In this document: in pieces, positions 32,857 through 42,600 of the stretch
Layout: each line of letters starts with the position of its first letter
How positions within the stretch are numbered: the first letter of the stretch is position 1
From: Hexactinellida sp. DTS-2022
Taxonomy: Eukaryota; Porifera; Hexactinellida
Assembly: GCA_028753945.1 (NCBI GenBank)
Contig: JAPNXP010000012.1
Location: 1,736,001 to 1,800,000, forward strand
DNA: 64,000 bases
Direction of reading: 5' to 3'
Translations under genes and position numbers: made by a program
The notes under the pieces: model-generated
The model's database searches: none
What the model was told of the DNA's origin: nothing
What the model saw: only the letters and a program-made list of their open reading frames with translations

Positions 32857-33459
32857 TCAAGGCTGTCCCTGAGCAGGCGCGTCATCGTCTCTATCCTGCA
32901 GTCTCATTCTCTCGGCCTTCTTCTTAGCCGCCCGCTCTTCGCGCTTATGTTTCGTAGCCTTTGCTTTCTCTCTCCTCGCCTGCGCCTGATCTGCTTGCAG
33001 CTTGGCTCTCACATCCTCCGCTTTCTTCTTGTGGATGTGCTCCATTAGCACTCTCTTGTTCTTGAAGATGTTACCCTTTGCCCTCAGATAGAGCTGATGA
33101 TAGAGGTGAGAATCTATCTTCTTGTTAGCGCGATACTTCTTGAGGAGCCGTCTCAATACTCTCTGTCTCCTCATCCAGATAACCTTCTCGGGCATCCTAG
33201 CGTTGGCAGTTCCCTTCCTCTTTCCCCGGCCCATGTGCCGTCCCTTTGCCTTTGCTTCGGCCCTGATGCGCACACGGGCGCGACTGTGGATAACTTCTGG
33301 CTTCTGAATTATCAAACCATCTTTTACAAGTTTTCGGATATTCTGACGGGAATTAGCGTTAGAAATTTCGCTATTCTCGTTAGGATCCAGCCAAACCTTT
33401 CTCTTGCCGCACTTTAGTACGCTAGAAGCTAGACGTTTCTGCACGCGGAGGTTGCTCAT
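32857..33459 (-). CDS. RPL19: 60S ribosomal protein L19 (eL19)
   Basis: eL19 is a large-subunit ribosomal protein that contributes to an intersubunit bridge. The 200-residue frame begins [20 protein letters not shown] and contains WLDPNE, the [18 protein letters not shown] block (about 37-51) and [25 protein letters not shown] (about 73-92) is nearly invariant in eukaryotes, and [16 protein letters not shown] follows. The C-terminal half is a long basic helix with [16 protein letters not shown] and [13 protein letters not shown]. Length is close to the animal norm (about 196). The tail [12 protein letters not shown] is lineage-specific. No intron is present, although most animal RPL19 genes have several. 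The reading frame is intact and G+C-rich. A retrocopy is possible, but no poly(A) tract follows the stop. Confidence 0.97.
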   Translation of the reverse strand: MSNLRVQKRLASSVLKCGKRKVWLDPNENSEISNANSRQNIRKLVKDGLIIQKPEVIHSRARVRIRAEAKAKGRHMGRGKRKGTANARMPEKVIWMRRQRVLRRLLKKYRANKKIDSHLYHQLYLRAKGNIFKNKRVLMEHIHKKKAEDVRAKLQADQAQARREKAKATKHKREERAAKKKAERMRLQDRDDDAPAQGQP

Positions 33460-33507
33460 CTCTCAAATAATGGAATTTACAACTATCTAAGATGTAATTG
33501 TGTTTTA

Positions 33508-33605
33508 CGGACATGCCTAATTTCCGGAACGGTACCATTCCGGGAAATCAAAGTGCCTAAATTACGGAATTGTGCGGAACGGTTCCGGAAAAAATGAATA
33601 CCCAT
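33508..33605. repeat. CCGGAACGGTACCATTCCGG MITE-like palindrome upstream of RPL19
   Basis: Palindromic words ATTTCCGGAACGGTACCATT and GGAACGGTTCCGG lie 50-145 bp upstream of the RPL19 ATG. A second copy is the outer host of the nest at about 39065-40200, where the same GGTAC centre was the insertion point. Confidence 0.55.
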
Positions 33606-33611
33606 GACCTT

Positions 33612-34020
33612 CGATATAGGGCCATACCACTGAGTATATTTTTCTGGAACCATGGATTACTTAGTCCATTGATAAATAGGTTATTTATATTTATATTTAT
33701 ATTATCTCATAACTAGTAATGATAGACGTCATAAATATACTATAACTATATATGAACTTGGTATCAGGGTATACATAGCATCCTTCAGAATTGTGCTATT
33801 TCACCATTTGATTACGTAATCGCAATTTGGGTGCGAAATATCGTGTTTTAATAACCTGCTTCTACCATAGTTAGACGCGTTATAAATATGCGAGATTGGA
33901 ACATGATGATGCCCAGGGACTTATTAAGTATAAATTATGTATTATCAATGAATAGGAAGCTACCTTATTCCTGATAGATCAGAACTAGCCCAGTTTACAT
34001 AAAATCGATAGTCTTGAGAC
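33612..34020. mobile_element. Partial GACCTTCG foldback copy
   Basis: It matches the left half of 55388-55966: GACCTTCGATATAGGGCC, CCATGGATTACTTAG, CACCATTTGATTACGTAATC and a TCGTGTTTTAATA word. It is diverged and lacks a clear right terminus. Confidence 0.6.
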
Positions 34021-34022
34021 TT

Positions 34023-34140
34023 CAGACATGGGGTCAAACCCTTTCAAAAGGGCTTAAGTCCAAGCCCATTCCTAATCAGAAGGGCTTAAGCCCAAGCCCT
34101 TTTGAAAAAGGGCTTAACTTCATTAACTTTTGAGAAAATG
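34023..34140. mobile_element. Left end of an AAGCCC-filled hAT-like MITE
   Basis: CAGACATGGGGTCAAACCC matches the terminus of 18408-18975 up to the motif, but the interior word is AAGGGCTTAAGCCCAAGCCC. The right end was not found. Confidence 0.55.
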
Positions 34141-34591
34141 ATATAATTAGCAAGTAATTTTTCTAAGCTAAATTATCTCATTAATTTCCGGAACGAAATG
34201 TATACGGAAATTCAAATGCTTATTTTCCGGAATATTCGATTCAGTTAATTTCGATCCCTAATTTCCAGAACATAGATACCTCCTTTCATAACCCTCGATC
34301 GAAAGTTATGTGCAATCCCGTGGATACCCTACCGAGACCCCGATAAAACCAAAATAGTGATTCCAATTTCCAATCTTCCTTTCCCGTCTAAAATTCCTAT
34401 TTTTTATTCATTTAACCCCGGCCCTAAATACTAGCGTTTTAGGGCTCGCTTAGTCCGAAATCGCTAAATGCAGGGATCTGTCACTGGAAATTGGGCGGGG
34501 GACCAATATTCCATCGAAAACTGGTCCTAGGACCATATTTCCAGTTAATATTGGTCCCCTGAAACAATTTTAGAGTAAATTGATCCGGGAG

Positions 34592-34907
34592 CAGGGGCGT
34601 CGGAAGCGTGAAATCGGGGAGGGGGCAATCAAAATTTAGAGGGGGCACATACAAAAAGCTAATTCTTAGTAGTATAAAACCCCACGTGATTTTTTGTCTT
34701 TTTTGATAGTTTCACATTGGATAAGAGCAGTGGTATCATGACATTTGAACTCATGTGTATCATTGGTGTTGTTATTTCATCTATTTGGACAGGGGAAGGG
34801 GGAACAGGCGAGGTGATCCACAGACGAGGGGGATCCACAGACGAGGGGGATCCACAGACGAGGGGGCACCGAGATTTTTGAGGGGGGCGTGACCCCCTGT
34901 GCCCCTG
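34592..34907. mobile_element. hAT MITE with a 20-bp tandem repeat, perfect TSD
   Basis: The TSD TCCGGGAG is perfect (34584-34591, 34908-34915). The ends are CAGGGGCGTCGGAAGC and CCCCCTGTGCCCCTG. Near the right end GATCCACAGACGAGGGG is repeated three times (about 34814-34867). The 155-residue minus-strand frame covering it is not a gene. Confidence 0.88.
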
Positions 34908-35420
34908 TCCGGGAGACCAATATTTCATGGAAATATGGTAGTAGGACCAGTTTTCCATGGAAAATGATCCTAGCCTGAAATCTTTGGTCCAAACATGGGA
35001 CCAATTTTCCATGAAATATTGGTCCGGGAGAACAATATTCCATGGAATTTTGGTCCGGGGGCATTTAACAAAAAGTACACAGATCATGTTCCTTAGGTAC
35101 ACAGATATGATCCTTAGGAAGTACACAGATCATGATCCTTAGAAAGTACACAGATGTACACCATTATAGGCTGTCACGAAATATTCGGTCAGTGTTGTTT
35201 TTGGTCCGTTCGGAACAAAATGTAACCCGGACCAAATATATCAGACGTTTTTGGTCCGGCTATACATTTTGGTCCCCCGGACCAAATATTGCTGATGTTT
35301 TTGGTCAGGATTTATATTTACAACATTGAGATTTGGCTTAGTGGTAGTGACCATCGTGCCAATAGTATACCAATTAGTCTCGAGGGAAGAGATTCAGTGA
35401 AACCACATTTTTAAAATTAG

Positions 35421-35594
35421 CAAGGCTATTCATGATTCACCGAGTCATCTGACTCGAGTCACCGAGTCATTGGCTCGTGACAAATTCAGTGACTCAAGTC
35501 CCAGAGTCAATGGACTCGTAGGAAAATTCTATGACTCGGGTAACCGAGTCTGACTCGATGACACGTGGTGACTCCCGAATCGTGAAAAGCCCTG
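35421..35594. mobile_element. MITE filled with GAGTCACC words
   Basis: The ends are CAAGGCTATTCATGATTC and GAATCGTGAAAAGCCCTG. The interior is (GACTCGAGTCACCGAGTCA)-like repeats. The flanks AAAATTAG and CAAAATAG are similar but not a clean TSD. Confidence 0.7.
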
Positions 35595-36022
35595 CAAAAT
35601 AGTTTGCAATGCGTGTTCCCCAAAGGCACCAACAAAAGAAGTACACTCAAAGGCGCCCACAGACCCCAGAAAAAGATACGCACATTGTTTTAAGGAAATA
35701 TTTACAAAAATTGTGTGCGATAAGTACAGTGATCTCCTAGTGAATACGAATGGTAAAATTTCCCAGTAAATTTGTATACGCATGTGCGTATACTGCGTCC
35801 CCTGTGGGCGCCACTTAGTACACTAATGGTTAAAATCAATGTTGTTGTTAAATCTGTTTTAGAAAATAAATATTTATTAGAAACGAGTGCTTCAGTCTCG
35901 ATCGCATTGCGACGGATCGGTGCTATGCAAATCAAGTTTACGGCCGCTCAGCGGCCTTGCTCCTCACCCTTTCTTCCATGGAAAAATGGTAGAAAGGGAC
36001 GTTATATACATCCCTTTATACC

Positions 36023-36454
36023 CAGGGCCAGGGGTGGTGAATCTGCTGTTAACAGCCATTTTGGTTGTTTGCTGTTAACAGCTAACTATTTGCTGTTAAC
36101 AGCTCAGAATTCGTCCCCAACTTAACTGCATTTAAGTCGCCTTTAAGTTGTTAATTAACGTCAATTTAAGATTTTAACTGCCAATGTGAGCTGTTAACAG
36201 CCAATTCAAGCTGTTCAAATTCAATAATTGTATCAGTAAAAATTAAGGAAAAGGGACAAGCAAATAAAGTTATACTCAAAATGTTTAAATTCGAATTGTA
36301 ATTCGTATTTACATAACAGTGAAATTTGAAACTAAATGATTACATAATAATATTTCAATTATTGCATTGGTCAGCATCTAGCTGATAACAGCTCCGATTT
36401 CCATTTGCTGTTAACAGCCAGTGGCTGTTAACAGCTTGGCTTTTTCCTTCCCTG
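36023..36454. mobile_element. hAT MITE filled with GCTGTTAACAGC words, copy 1
   Basis: The TSD is TTTATACC/TTCATACC (36015-36022, 36455-36462; one mismatch). The ends are CAGGGCCAGGGGTGGTGAAT and GGCTTTTTCCTTCCCTG. The palindromic word GCTGTTAACAGC recurs many times near both ends. Copy 2 is at 53813-54164. Confidence 0.8.
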
Positions 36455-36554
36455 TTCATACCATTTCCATAGCTTTAACCTGTTTTACATATTATAAATT
36501 TCTGAGGGCGAAATTCGTGTTCAACATACTTGTTTACATTTGAAAGTTAGTTTC

Positions 36555-36670
36555 TATTCCAATATTAATTGCTGTATCTATTCCCCATCACTTTAATACA
36601 GTCCGGACAAAACAAAAACACACAATCACAAACAATAATCGAGTTTTAATTATATAGATATTGCTCTCAT
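36555..36670. repeat. GTCCGGACAAAAC tail shared with 61895-61970
   Basis: The series ACTTTAATACAGTCCGGAC, AACAAAAACACACAATCAC and TTTTAATTATATAGATATTG parallels CTTTAATGTCATCCGGAC, ACGCACACACACAAAA and CTTTTAATATCTAGGTTATTG at 61909-61968. This could be the 3' end of a non-LTR retrotransposon family; no coding part is visible. Confidence 0.4.
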
Positions 36671-36759
36671 AATCTAGAATTTTACACAATAAAATACAAT
36701 CGGACCAACAATGTCTGAAATATTTGGTCCGGCCGGACCAAAAACAACACGGACCGAAT

Positions 36760-37144
36760 CAGTGTTGTGCTCCGTTAGACCTTTACTCAGTAACGGAGTA
36801 ACGTTAACGGAAAAGTAACGGTAACGGGCATCGACAAGTAACAGTAACGGTAAAGTAACGGTAACGGGCGTCGCAGAGTAACGGTAACGGAAAAGTAACA
36901 GTAACGGATAAATAACGGTAACCGACATCTGTTACTTTTTACTAGTTACCGTTATCTTTAATCAGTTACTCTTACCAAACATTATCGTTACTACGTTATT
37001 CATATTCCATTGCCATTACTCAGTTACTTTTAATGAGTTACCGTTACATTAGGGTAACGGTAACTGATTAAAGGTAAACGGAGTAACTGAACAAAAGTAA
37101 CGGTAACGGAGTAACGGAAAATTTAGTAAAGGAGCACATTACTG
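36760..37144. mobile_element. hAT-like MITE filled with GTAACG words
   Basis: The TSD is GACCGAAT/GACCGGAT (36752-36759, 37145-37152; one mismatch). The ends CAGTGTTGTGCTCCG and GGAGCACATTACTG are imperfect inverted repeats. The interior is almost only AGTAACGGTAACGGA words and their complement. Confidence 0.8.
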
Positions 37145-38090
37145 GACCGGATATTTCGTGACAAACCTATAATGGTGTACGATCTGTGTACTTTCTAAGG
37201 ATCATGATCTGTGTACCTAAGGATTATGATGTGTCTTTTTATTACCTCCCGGGGGACCAATTTTCCCCAAATAAATTGGGCCCGAACCGGGACCAATTTT
37301 CCAGTGACAGGCTTATTCATATAAATCTTTGGTCCCAATATGGCGAAACATCGCCTAGGCTACTATTTTAGTAAATACGGTAACTAAATAAACATAAACT
37401 CAGAGGGACCAAATTTCCATGAAAAATTTGGTCAGGGAACCAAAATTTCCGTGATAGATCAATCCAGTGATAGAGCGTCTGCGCGGGGCAGCCTCACCGC
37501 AGGATAATAAATGCGGGTCGCGGGCTCAAGTTTTTCATGTTCAGCGCAACTGTCGTGGGTACCCGAAGCAGTGGTCAGGTTGAAGAGAAGACATGTGGCA
37601 GCTGTTGAAAGGAATGAGAAAAGGTCGAAGTGATGATTTCTATTCTGTGACATTAAAATTTATCGATTAAATTTGTTAAGAAATTGTATTTTTTAATTAA
37701 AAATATCAAAAAAATTCTGTAGTGGGTGCCCTGGCACCCAGGGCACCCACGGGTTTTGCGCCTATGTAACTAAGTGTCGCGCTCAGGAAGGAGGGCATTG
37801 ATACAATGTGCATTTTACAACGAGAGTAATCATTAAAAACGTATCCAAGTCCCTAAACACTAAGTATGTATAAGTGACACGTGTCGGACGTGTAGACTGT
37901 ATACAAGGTGGTGTAGAGCACCACCACCGTACGTACGCATTACATACTGATGAAATCTGAGTTCACTACCAAATTGAAAGTCCAACTAATACAGTGGATG
38001 CAGGTTATAAGCACATAGTCGGGAACTGCATTTAATGTGCTTATAACCGGCATGTTCTTAGAACCGACATAAATTATATTGGGTATATGC

Positions 38091-38486
38091 AGAGCATTAA
38101 AGGAGCGCGCTCCATTTTTCAGGAACGCAAGGTGGAGACGCTCCTTTTAAATTTGAGGAGCTGGAGTGCGCTCCAAAATTTTAGGAGCGCGCTCCTACTA
38201 AATCGTTAGCTTAGTAACCTTACACGTACAATTACATTATATAAACAAGGGCACGTATAATTTGGTACGTAAATATTCATAGATAGTGTAATAATATAAG
38301 TTTCATGAGGTTTCCGCAGTTTTTAAGCGAAAATCAGAGTTAGTTAACTAGAGAAATATCTTTGTTTATTTAACACATTTTGGTACATAAGAAATGAAGG
38401 AGCGAAAACAGGAGCGCCGCTCCTTTTTATGATTAGGAGCGCGGAGCGGGAGCGCGCTCCGAAAATGAGGAGCGCTTAATGCTCTG
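38091..38486. mobile_element. hAT-like MITE filled with GGAGCGCGCTCC words
   Basis: The TSD is GGTATATG/GGAATATG (38083-38090, 38487-38494; one mismatch). The ends are CAGAGCATTAAAGGAGCG and AGCGCTTAATGCTCTG. The arms repeat GGAGCGCGCTCC around an AT-rich centre. Confidence 0.78.
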
Positions 38487-38549
38487 GGAATATGGCAACC
38501 GTTTTCCAACATAGAGTGCTTATATCCGATATGTTCTTATAACCGGTGT

Positions 38550-38727
38550 CAGGCTCCTATTTAGACATTGACTTAAGGAATGGTAAAATTATGGTTTTCA
38601 GGAATAAGGGATGGCGAGGATATGACAGCGCGCGGAAGTACGCTGTAAGGTAGGGGGTGCAAGGGATGGCGAGTTGTTACCAAGGGATGGCTGAGCCATC
38701 CCTCGCCACCCCCTAAATGAAGCCCAG
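38550..38727. mobile_element. MITE CAGGCTCCTATTTAG, 5-bp TSD
   Basis: The TSD GGTGT lies on both sides (38545-38549, 38728-38732). The ends CAGGCTCCTATTTAG and CTAAATGAAGCCCAG are imperfect inverted repeats. A partial copy lies at 6843-6948. The 5-bp TSD resembles that of the GCCGTAGCC family. Confidence 0.75.
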
Positions 38728-39414
38728 GGTGTGCTTATATCCGACATCTACTGTCTGTACCACTCATGTAATTTATATATATTTAGGATCCGTTATTTAA
38801 ATTGTTAATTTAGGTACTTGAGCTGGGATAGTTCAACTAAAGATTGATTAGACATATAACAATATATTCACTCTGCAAAACGCGGGGTCCCTATATCGCT
38901 TGTGATTTAGGGCACCCCAAGAACACAATAGGTTAGCCATTTCGGCCCTGGGTCCCTAAACGCGCAAACACCGGTTTGTTTCAATTTATCTTCATAATTT
39001 AGTACATTTAGTACAAAATAGTATATCAGGATGCAAGACCAAATGTTGTTAAAGTCTATAATAACCAATACATTAGGGTCTATCCCGTTCCGTAATTTAG
39101 GTACTTTGAGTTTCCGGAATGGTACTGTCACTGGAAATTGGTCCCCGAAAAAATTGGTACGGGGGACAAAATTCCATGGAAAACTGGTCCTAGGATCATA
39201 TTTCCATGGAACTTTGGTCCCCCAGACCATTTTTTCGGGTAAAATTGGTCCGGTGGACCAATATTCCATGGAACTTTGGTCTCGGATCAATTTTTCTGGG
39301 CCCAATTTTTCAGTGACAGGCTTATTCATAAATTTTTTGGTCCCAATATGGCGAAAAATTGCCCAGGATAAAATTCAAGTAAATACGGTAACTAAATAAA
39401 CACAAACCTCAGAG

Positions 39415-40062
39415 CAGGGTTGGGTTCAATTATAATTGTAATTAATTCAATTACAATTAATTACGTTTTTGACATAATTGTAATTGTAATTGTAATTGAA
39501 AAACACAAATCCCTATAATTGTAATTGTACGTAATTGTAATTGAAAAGCACTAATCCATATTGCCAATCTTAAATAAAATAATTTGTTCATAAATGTAGA
39601 CGGAAAAATTGTCGATTATTTATAAGTGGAAACAAACACTTAGATTGAAATTACTAGTATATTTTAGACTCCAGTGAGTAGACATTTAGTGTTCCTTTAT
39701 GATAAAACTGGTACTCATGATTTTTCAGGGGTTGCCTTCAGAGGCGGATCCAGAGACAAATCCGAGGGGGGAAGTATAGGGTGTTACTAGTGAACTAGGG
39801 GGGCAGGTTATAATTCAGGGGGGCACGTGCCCCCCCAACCCCCTTGAATCCGCCACTGGTTGAGTTCAATTGTAATTGTAATTGTAATTGTAATTGAAAA
39901 ACTAAAATCCCTATAATTGTAATTGTAATTGTAATTGGAAACACAAATCCTTATAATTGTAATTGTAATTGTAATTGTAATTGAAATTCTAAAGATAGCG
40001 TAATTGTAATTGTAATTATAATTGAAAATTATAATTGAAAATTATAATTGAACCCAACCCTG
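39415..40062. mobile_element. hAT MITE filled with AATTGT words
   Basis: The TSD CCTCAGAG is perfect (39407-39414, 40063-40070). The unoccupied paralogue at about 37395 reads AAACTCAGAGGGACCAAA. The ends CAGGGTTGGGTTCAAT and ATTGAACCCAACCCTG are the same as in the AAGTAC elements up to the motif. The interior is (AATTGT)n rather than (AAGTAC)n. A further insertion lies at 39739-39858. Confidence 0.92.
39739..39858. mobile_element. GC-tract hAT-like MITE, innermost of four levels
   Basis: The ends are CAGAGGCGGATCCAGAG and CTTGAATCCGCCACTG, with GGGGGGGCACGTGCCCCCCC between. The flanks GTTGCCTT and GTTGAGTT agree at six of eight positions. It interrupts the AATTGT array. Confidence 0.65.
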
Positions 40063-40230
40063 CCTCAGAGGGACCAATTTTTCCACAGAGGGACCAAATT
40101 TCCATGAAAATTTTGTTCCCCCCGGACCAATTTTCCAAGGGGACCAAAATTTCCATGACAGTACCGTTCCATACCGTTCAGGAAATTTAGATATGTCCCT
40201 CATTACTAAGATGTGACTACTGGCCAAGCA

Positions 40231-40409
40231 CAGGGGCGTCCTGGCCAGGGGGGGCCCATCGGGGAACTAACTTTCAGTGCTTTTGTACAGATAAAATAGC
40301 TAGATAAGGGCCCCAAGGGGGCCCTTATCAAACTAGGAGCCAAAATTAGGAACCCCCAAGGGGGCCCCAGCGGGATTCCCCACTGGCTTGTATAGCCAGG
40401 ACGCCCCTG
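40231..40409. mobile_element. hAT MITE CAGGGGCGTCCTGGC, perfect TSD
   Basis: The TSD GCCAAGCA is perfect (40223-40230, 40410-40417). The ends CAGGGGCGTCCTGGC and GCCAGGACGCCCCTG are exact inverted repeats. It is 179 bp with GGGGCCC words and no coding content. Confidence 0.92.
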
Positions 40410-40489
40410 GCCAAGCAAAGCAATAACAGAATATCGGATAAATAATTCAAATTTTGTCACATGCATTAAAAAGCATATTTACCCGACAT

Positions 40490-41143
40490 TGCACAGATCA
40501 GCGCCGGATTAACTCATAGGGAACCGGGGCCTCCACCACCAAAGTAAAATATATAATGTTTACTAAGGTCACTATCGTTTTACTGTGTGCCTTGTTTTCC
40601 TGAAAATGATAATCAAAATAATTGACCTCTGTTCCTGGAAATTAAAACGCTAATGATCGATCTCACAGAGTTTGGGTTCAAGTCCAATTGACAATAGTAC
40701 TTTTGTGACGAAACCGACTTATGCTGATGATAAAATACTAAGCAAGTTTAGGTTTAATAAATACTAAATTGAGAAAGAACGATGATACGATTTAACTAAA
40801 TAAGCCTGCATTAAATGATAGATAATAAAGAGAGTAAATAGAATAAAAACTAAGGAAGATAATTAGGGTTTCAATTCCAGAAGGAACTTAGCCTTAAATA
40901 GCTTGTATTAGTTTATCCACTTATATAAGCCTATTGATTACTAGATCACCTACTAAGTGATATTTATCACGTTAACAAACTAATGTAACCTTAGTTACCT
41001 GACACTTTCAATAGTACTCAAGTTCAATTTACTTTGGTAATCAAAAGTAAATTGCATATTCTTGCCAAATAATTACAAGCCAAGTAACGGATAAAAATGT
41101 AACGCCATTAGGTTTCTCTTCAATAGTCATCACAAACAACATA
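40490..41143. other. Stretch without a recognised gene
   Basis: CAGCGCCGGATTAAC near 40500 resembles a hAT terminus, but no partner was found. The rest is AT-rich with no supported feature. Confidence 0.35.
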
Positions 41144-41313
41144 CAGTTCAAACCGGTTTTTTCTAACCATTTCTTTAGAGATAAAAATAGTAAGAAAAAA
41201 CCGATAGTAGAAAAAACCGATGAAAAATACAGTATAGTTGGAATTTCTTACAAAAGATTGCATTACTAATAGTTAGAATAAACCGATAAGTTAGAATAAA
41301 CCGGTTTCGACTG
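41144..41313. mobile_element. pogo-like MITE AAACCGGTTT
   Basis: The ends CAGTTCAAACCGGTTT and AAACCGGTTTCGACTG are flanked by TA on both sides. Interior words TAGAATAAACCGATA and AGAAAAAACCGAT extend the symmetry. Confidence 0.75.
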
Positions 41314-41314
41314 T

Positions 41315-41860
41315 ATATGTTATGCCGATTATGTCAAATGTTGATTTTACATAATCAACATGTCGATTTTACAAAATCAACATGAATCAACGGAACCAAA
41401 ACAAGTGTTCGACTTTGGCTATATTATTCGGATAAGCCTAGGTTTTATTGCATTTTGTTCAGAATTCGCTTCATCCAAGTATATACCGACTTGTATGAAG
41501 AAATTTTTTACCAAAATGAAATTTTTTTACTACATAGAAACAATATTCTAGGGCGATTTTGCAAAATCAACTAATAAAATATGTCGATTTTCTAAAATCA
41601 ACATTTTTTATTAGCTGATTTTGTAAAATCGACATTTCTAATTAGTTGATTTTGTAAAATCGGCATTTCTAATCAGTTTATTTTGTAAAATCGACATTCT
41701 GAAATGTCGATTTTACAAAATCAACTAATTAAAAATGTCGATTTCATAAAATCGACTATTTTTCAAATTAAACTTAAGTTTGTATGTTGATTTTACCAAA
41801 TCGACATTTTGGATGTTGATTTTGTAAATAGACTATTTGACAAAATCGACATAACATATA
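41315..41860. mobile_element. Element filled with TGTCGATTTTACAAAATC words
   Basis: The ends TATATGTTATGCCGATTATG and AAATCGACATAACATATA are inverted. The interior alternates ATGTCGATTTT.AAAATCGACAT palindromes, about ten in all. The 63-residue frame at 41360-41551 lies in the less repetitive middle and is not supported. Confidence 0.7.
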
Positions 41861-42080
41861 TATATATGGGAATCAGTCAACTCGTGCAATGACCAACTCG
41901 TGCAATGACCAACTCGTGCAATGACCAACTCGTACCAGTGCAATAAGTCAATTCGTATCAAATTTTTAGGTAAACTCGTACCAGTTACTAACTAGAATGG
42001 ATGCCGGTTATAAGAACTCCCTAGGAAATACTAAACTTTGTTGAAAAATTATAATCTTGTTTAATAACATCCAATAAACC

Positions 42081-42600
42081 CAGTGTATTCAGGGTTGCCG
42101 TGGGTATGGGAATTCCCATGGGGATCCCCATACCCATGGGAATGGGAATAGGAATCAAATTTTCCCCTGTGGGGATCCCCATGGAAATTCCCATGGGATA
42201 TTCGAATATGGTTTCATTAAGTCATCCTTAATTAATATAGGCTTTACTATTGATACGAATCTGCTTTAGTAATTAAACTCGTTTTTATGTATATATTATA
42301 CTCCCCTGTGGGATTCCTTATGGAGATTCCCATGGGAATTCTTATGGGGATTCCCACAGGATTCCTATGGGAATGGGATGGGAATGGAAATTCCATTCCC
42401 ACGACAACCGTGAGTGTATTATACACCCATTTGTACTAAATACGCTCCTAATCCTGGTCTCATCCGATTTTGATACGCTTAAATCATAAATTAAAATGTT
42501 ACGGTATAGGAGAAGAATTCAAATTTTCGCGCTCCTAAATTAAAATTTTCCAAAAATCATACTCCAAAAGGAGCGTCTCGCGCTCCTGGATAATTCCTTG
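42081..42600 (-). mobile_element. hAT MITE, GGAGCGCG family, split near its end
   Basis: The TSD AATAAACC is perfect (42073-42080, 42601-42608). It is the same family as 45107-45295, with ends CAGTGTATTATACA and GGATAATTCCTTG. The first nine bases are separated from the rest by 42090-42412. Confidence 0.88.
42090..42412. mobile_element. hAT MITE filled with GGGAATTCCCATGG words
   Basis: The TSD AGTGTATT is perfect (42082-42089, 42413-42420). The ends are CAGGGTTGCCGTGGG and CCCACGACAACCGTG. The arms are ATGGGAATTCCCATGGGGAT repeats around an AT-rich centre. Confidence 0.9.

Larger units (their letters stand above)
35172..37163. mobile_element. TGTCACGAAATATT element nested in the long inverted repeat
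   Basis: The ends TGTCACGAAATATTCGGTC and GACCGGATATTTCGTGACA (interrupted at 36760-37144) are inverted. Both sides contain TTTTGGTCCGG words. It sits at the centre of an ACACCATTATAGG/CCTATAATGGTG palindrome of its host. A single related end lies at about 9410-9446. Confidence 0.65.
34479..37456. mobile_element. Long TGTCACTGGAAATT inverted-repeat element, 4-bp TSD
   Basis: The left end TGTCACTGGAAATTGG and right end CCAAAATTTCCGTGATA are imperfect inverted repeats flanked by GATC on both sides (34475-34478, 37457-37460). Arms of GGACCAATTTTCCATGGAA words and GTACACAGATCATGATCCTTA repeats (35072-35160, 37170-37230) are inverted. A sister copy at 39126-40160 has TSD GTAC. No transposase is seen. 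Four-bp duplications with TGT..ACA ends recall Ginger- or Sola-type elements, but this is a guess. Several other elements are nested inside. Confidence 0.75.
37992..38753 (+). mobile_element. pogo/Tc-like MITE, second copy with two nested MITEs
   Basis: This is the sister of 5611-6081 (CAGTGGATGCAGGTTATAAG, CTTATATCCGACATCTACTG). It contains insertions at 38091-38486 and 38550-38727 that the sister lacks. Confidence 0.75.
39126..40160. mobile_element. TGTCACTGGAAATTGG inverted-repeat element, short copy
   Basis: The ends TGTCACTGGAAATTGG and CCAAAATTTCCATGACA are flanked by GTAC on both sides (39122-39125, 40161-40164). The arms repeat GGACCAATTTTCCATGGAA. It lies within a TTCCGGAATGGTACCGTTCC palindrome MITE (about 39065-40200) and is itself split by 39415-40062. 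Confidence 0.8.

Noticed and set aside
33097..33417. Frames antisense to RPL19
   Set aside because: They are shadows of a strongly conserved gene.
31004..33459. LSM4 and RPL19 as an operon
   Set aside because: The 1.4-kb spacer contains a complete foldback element and another inverted repeat, and no trans-splice signal was recognised.
34659..35126. A 155-residue minus-strand frame
   Set aside because: It crosses a hAT MITE with a perfect TSD and the host inverted repeat; the composition reflects GGACCAA words and the GATCCACAGACGAGG array.
35772..36125. A 117-residue plus-strand frame
   Set aside because: It straddles element boundaries and ends in the GTTAACAGC-filled MITE; no domain is visible.
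39031..39399. Opposed frames of 122 and 140 residues
   Set aside because: Both are translations of the palindromic GGACCAA arms of the TGTCAC element.
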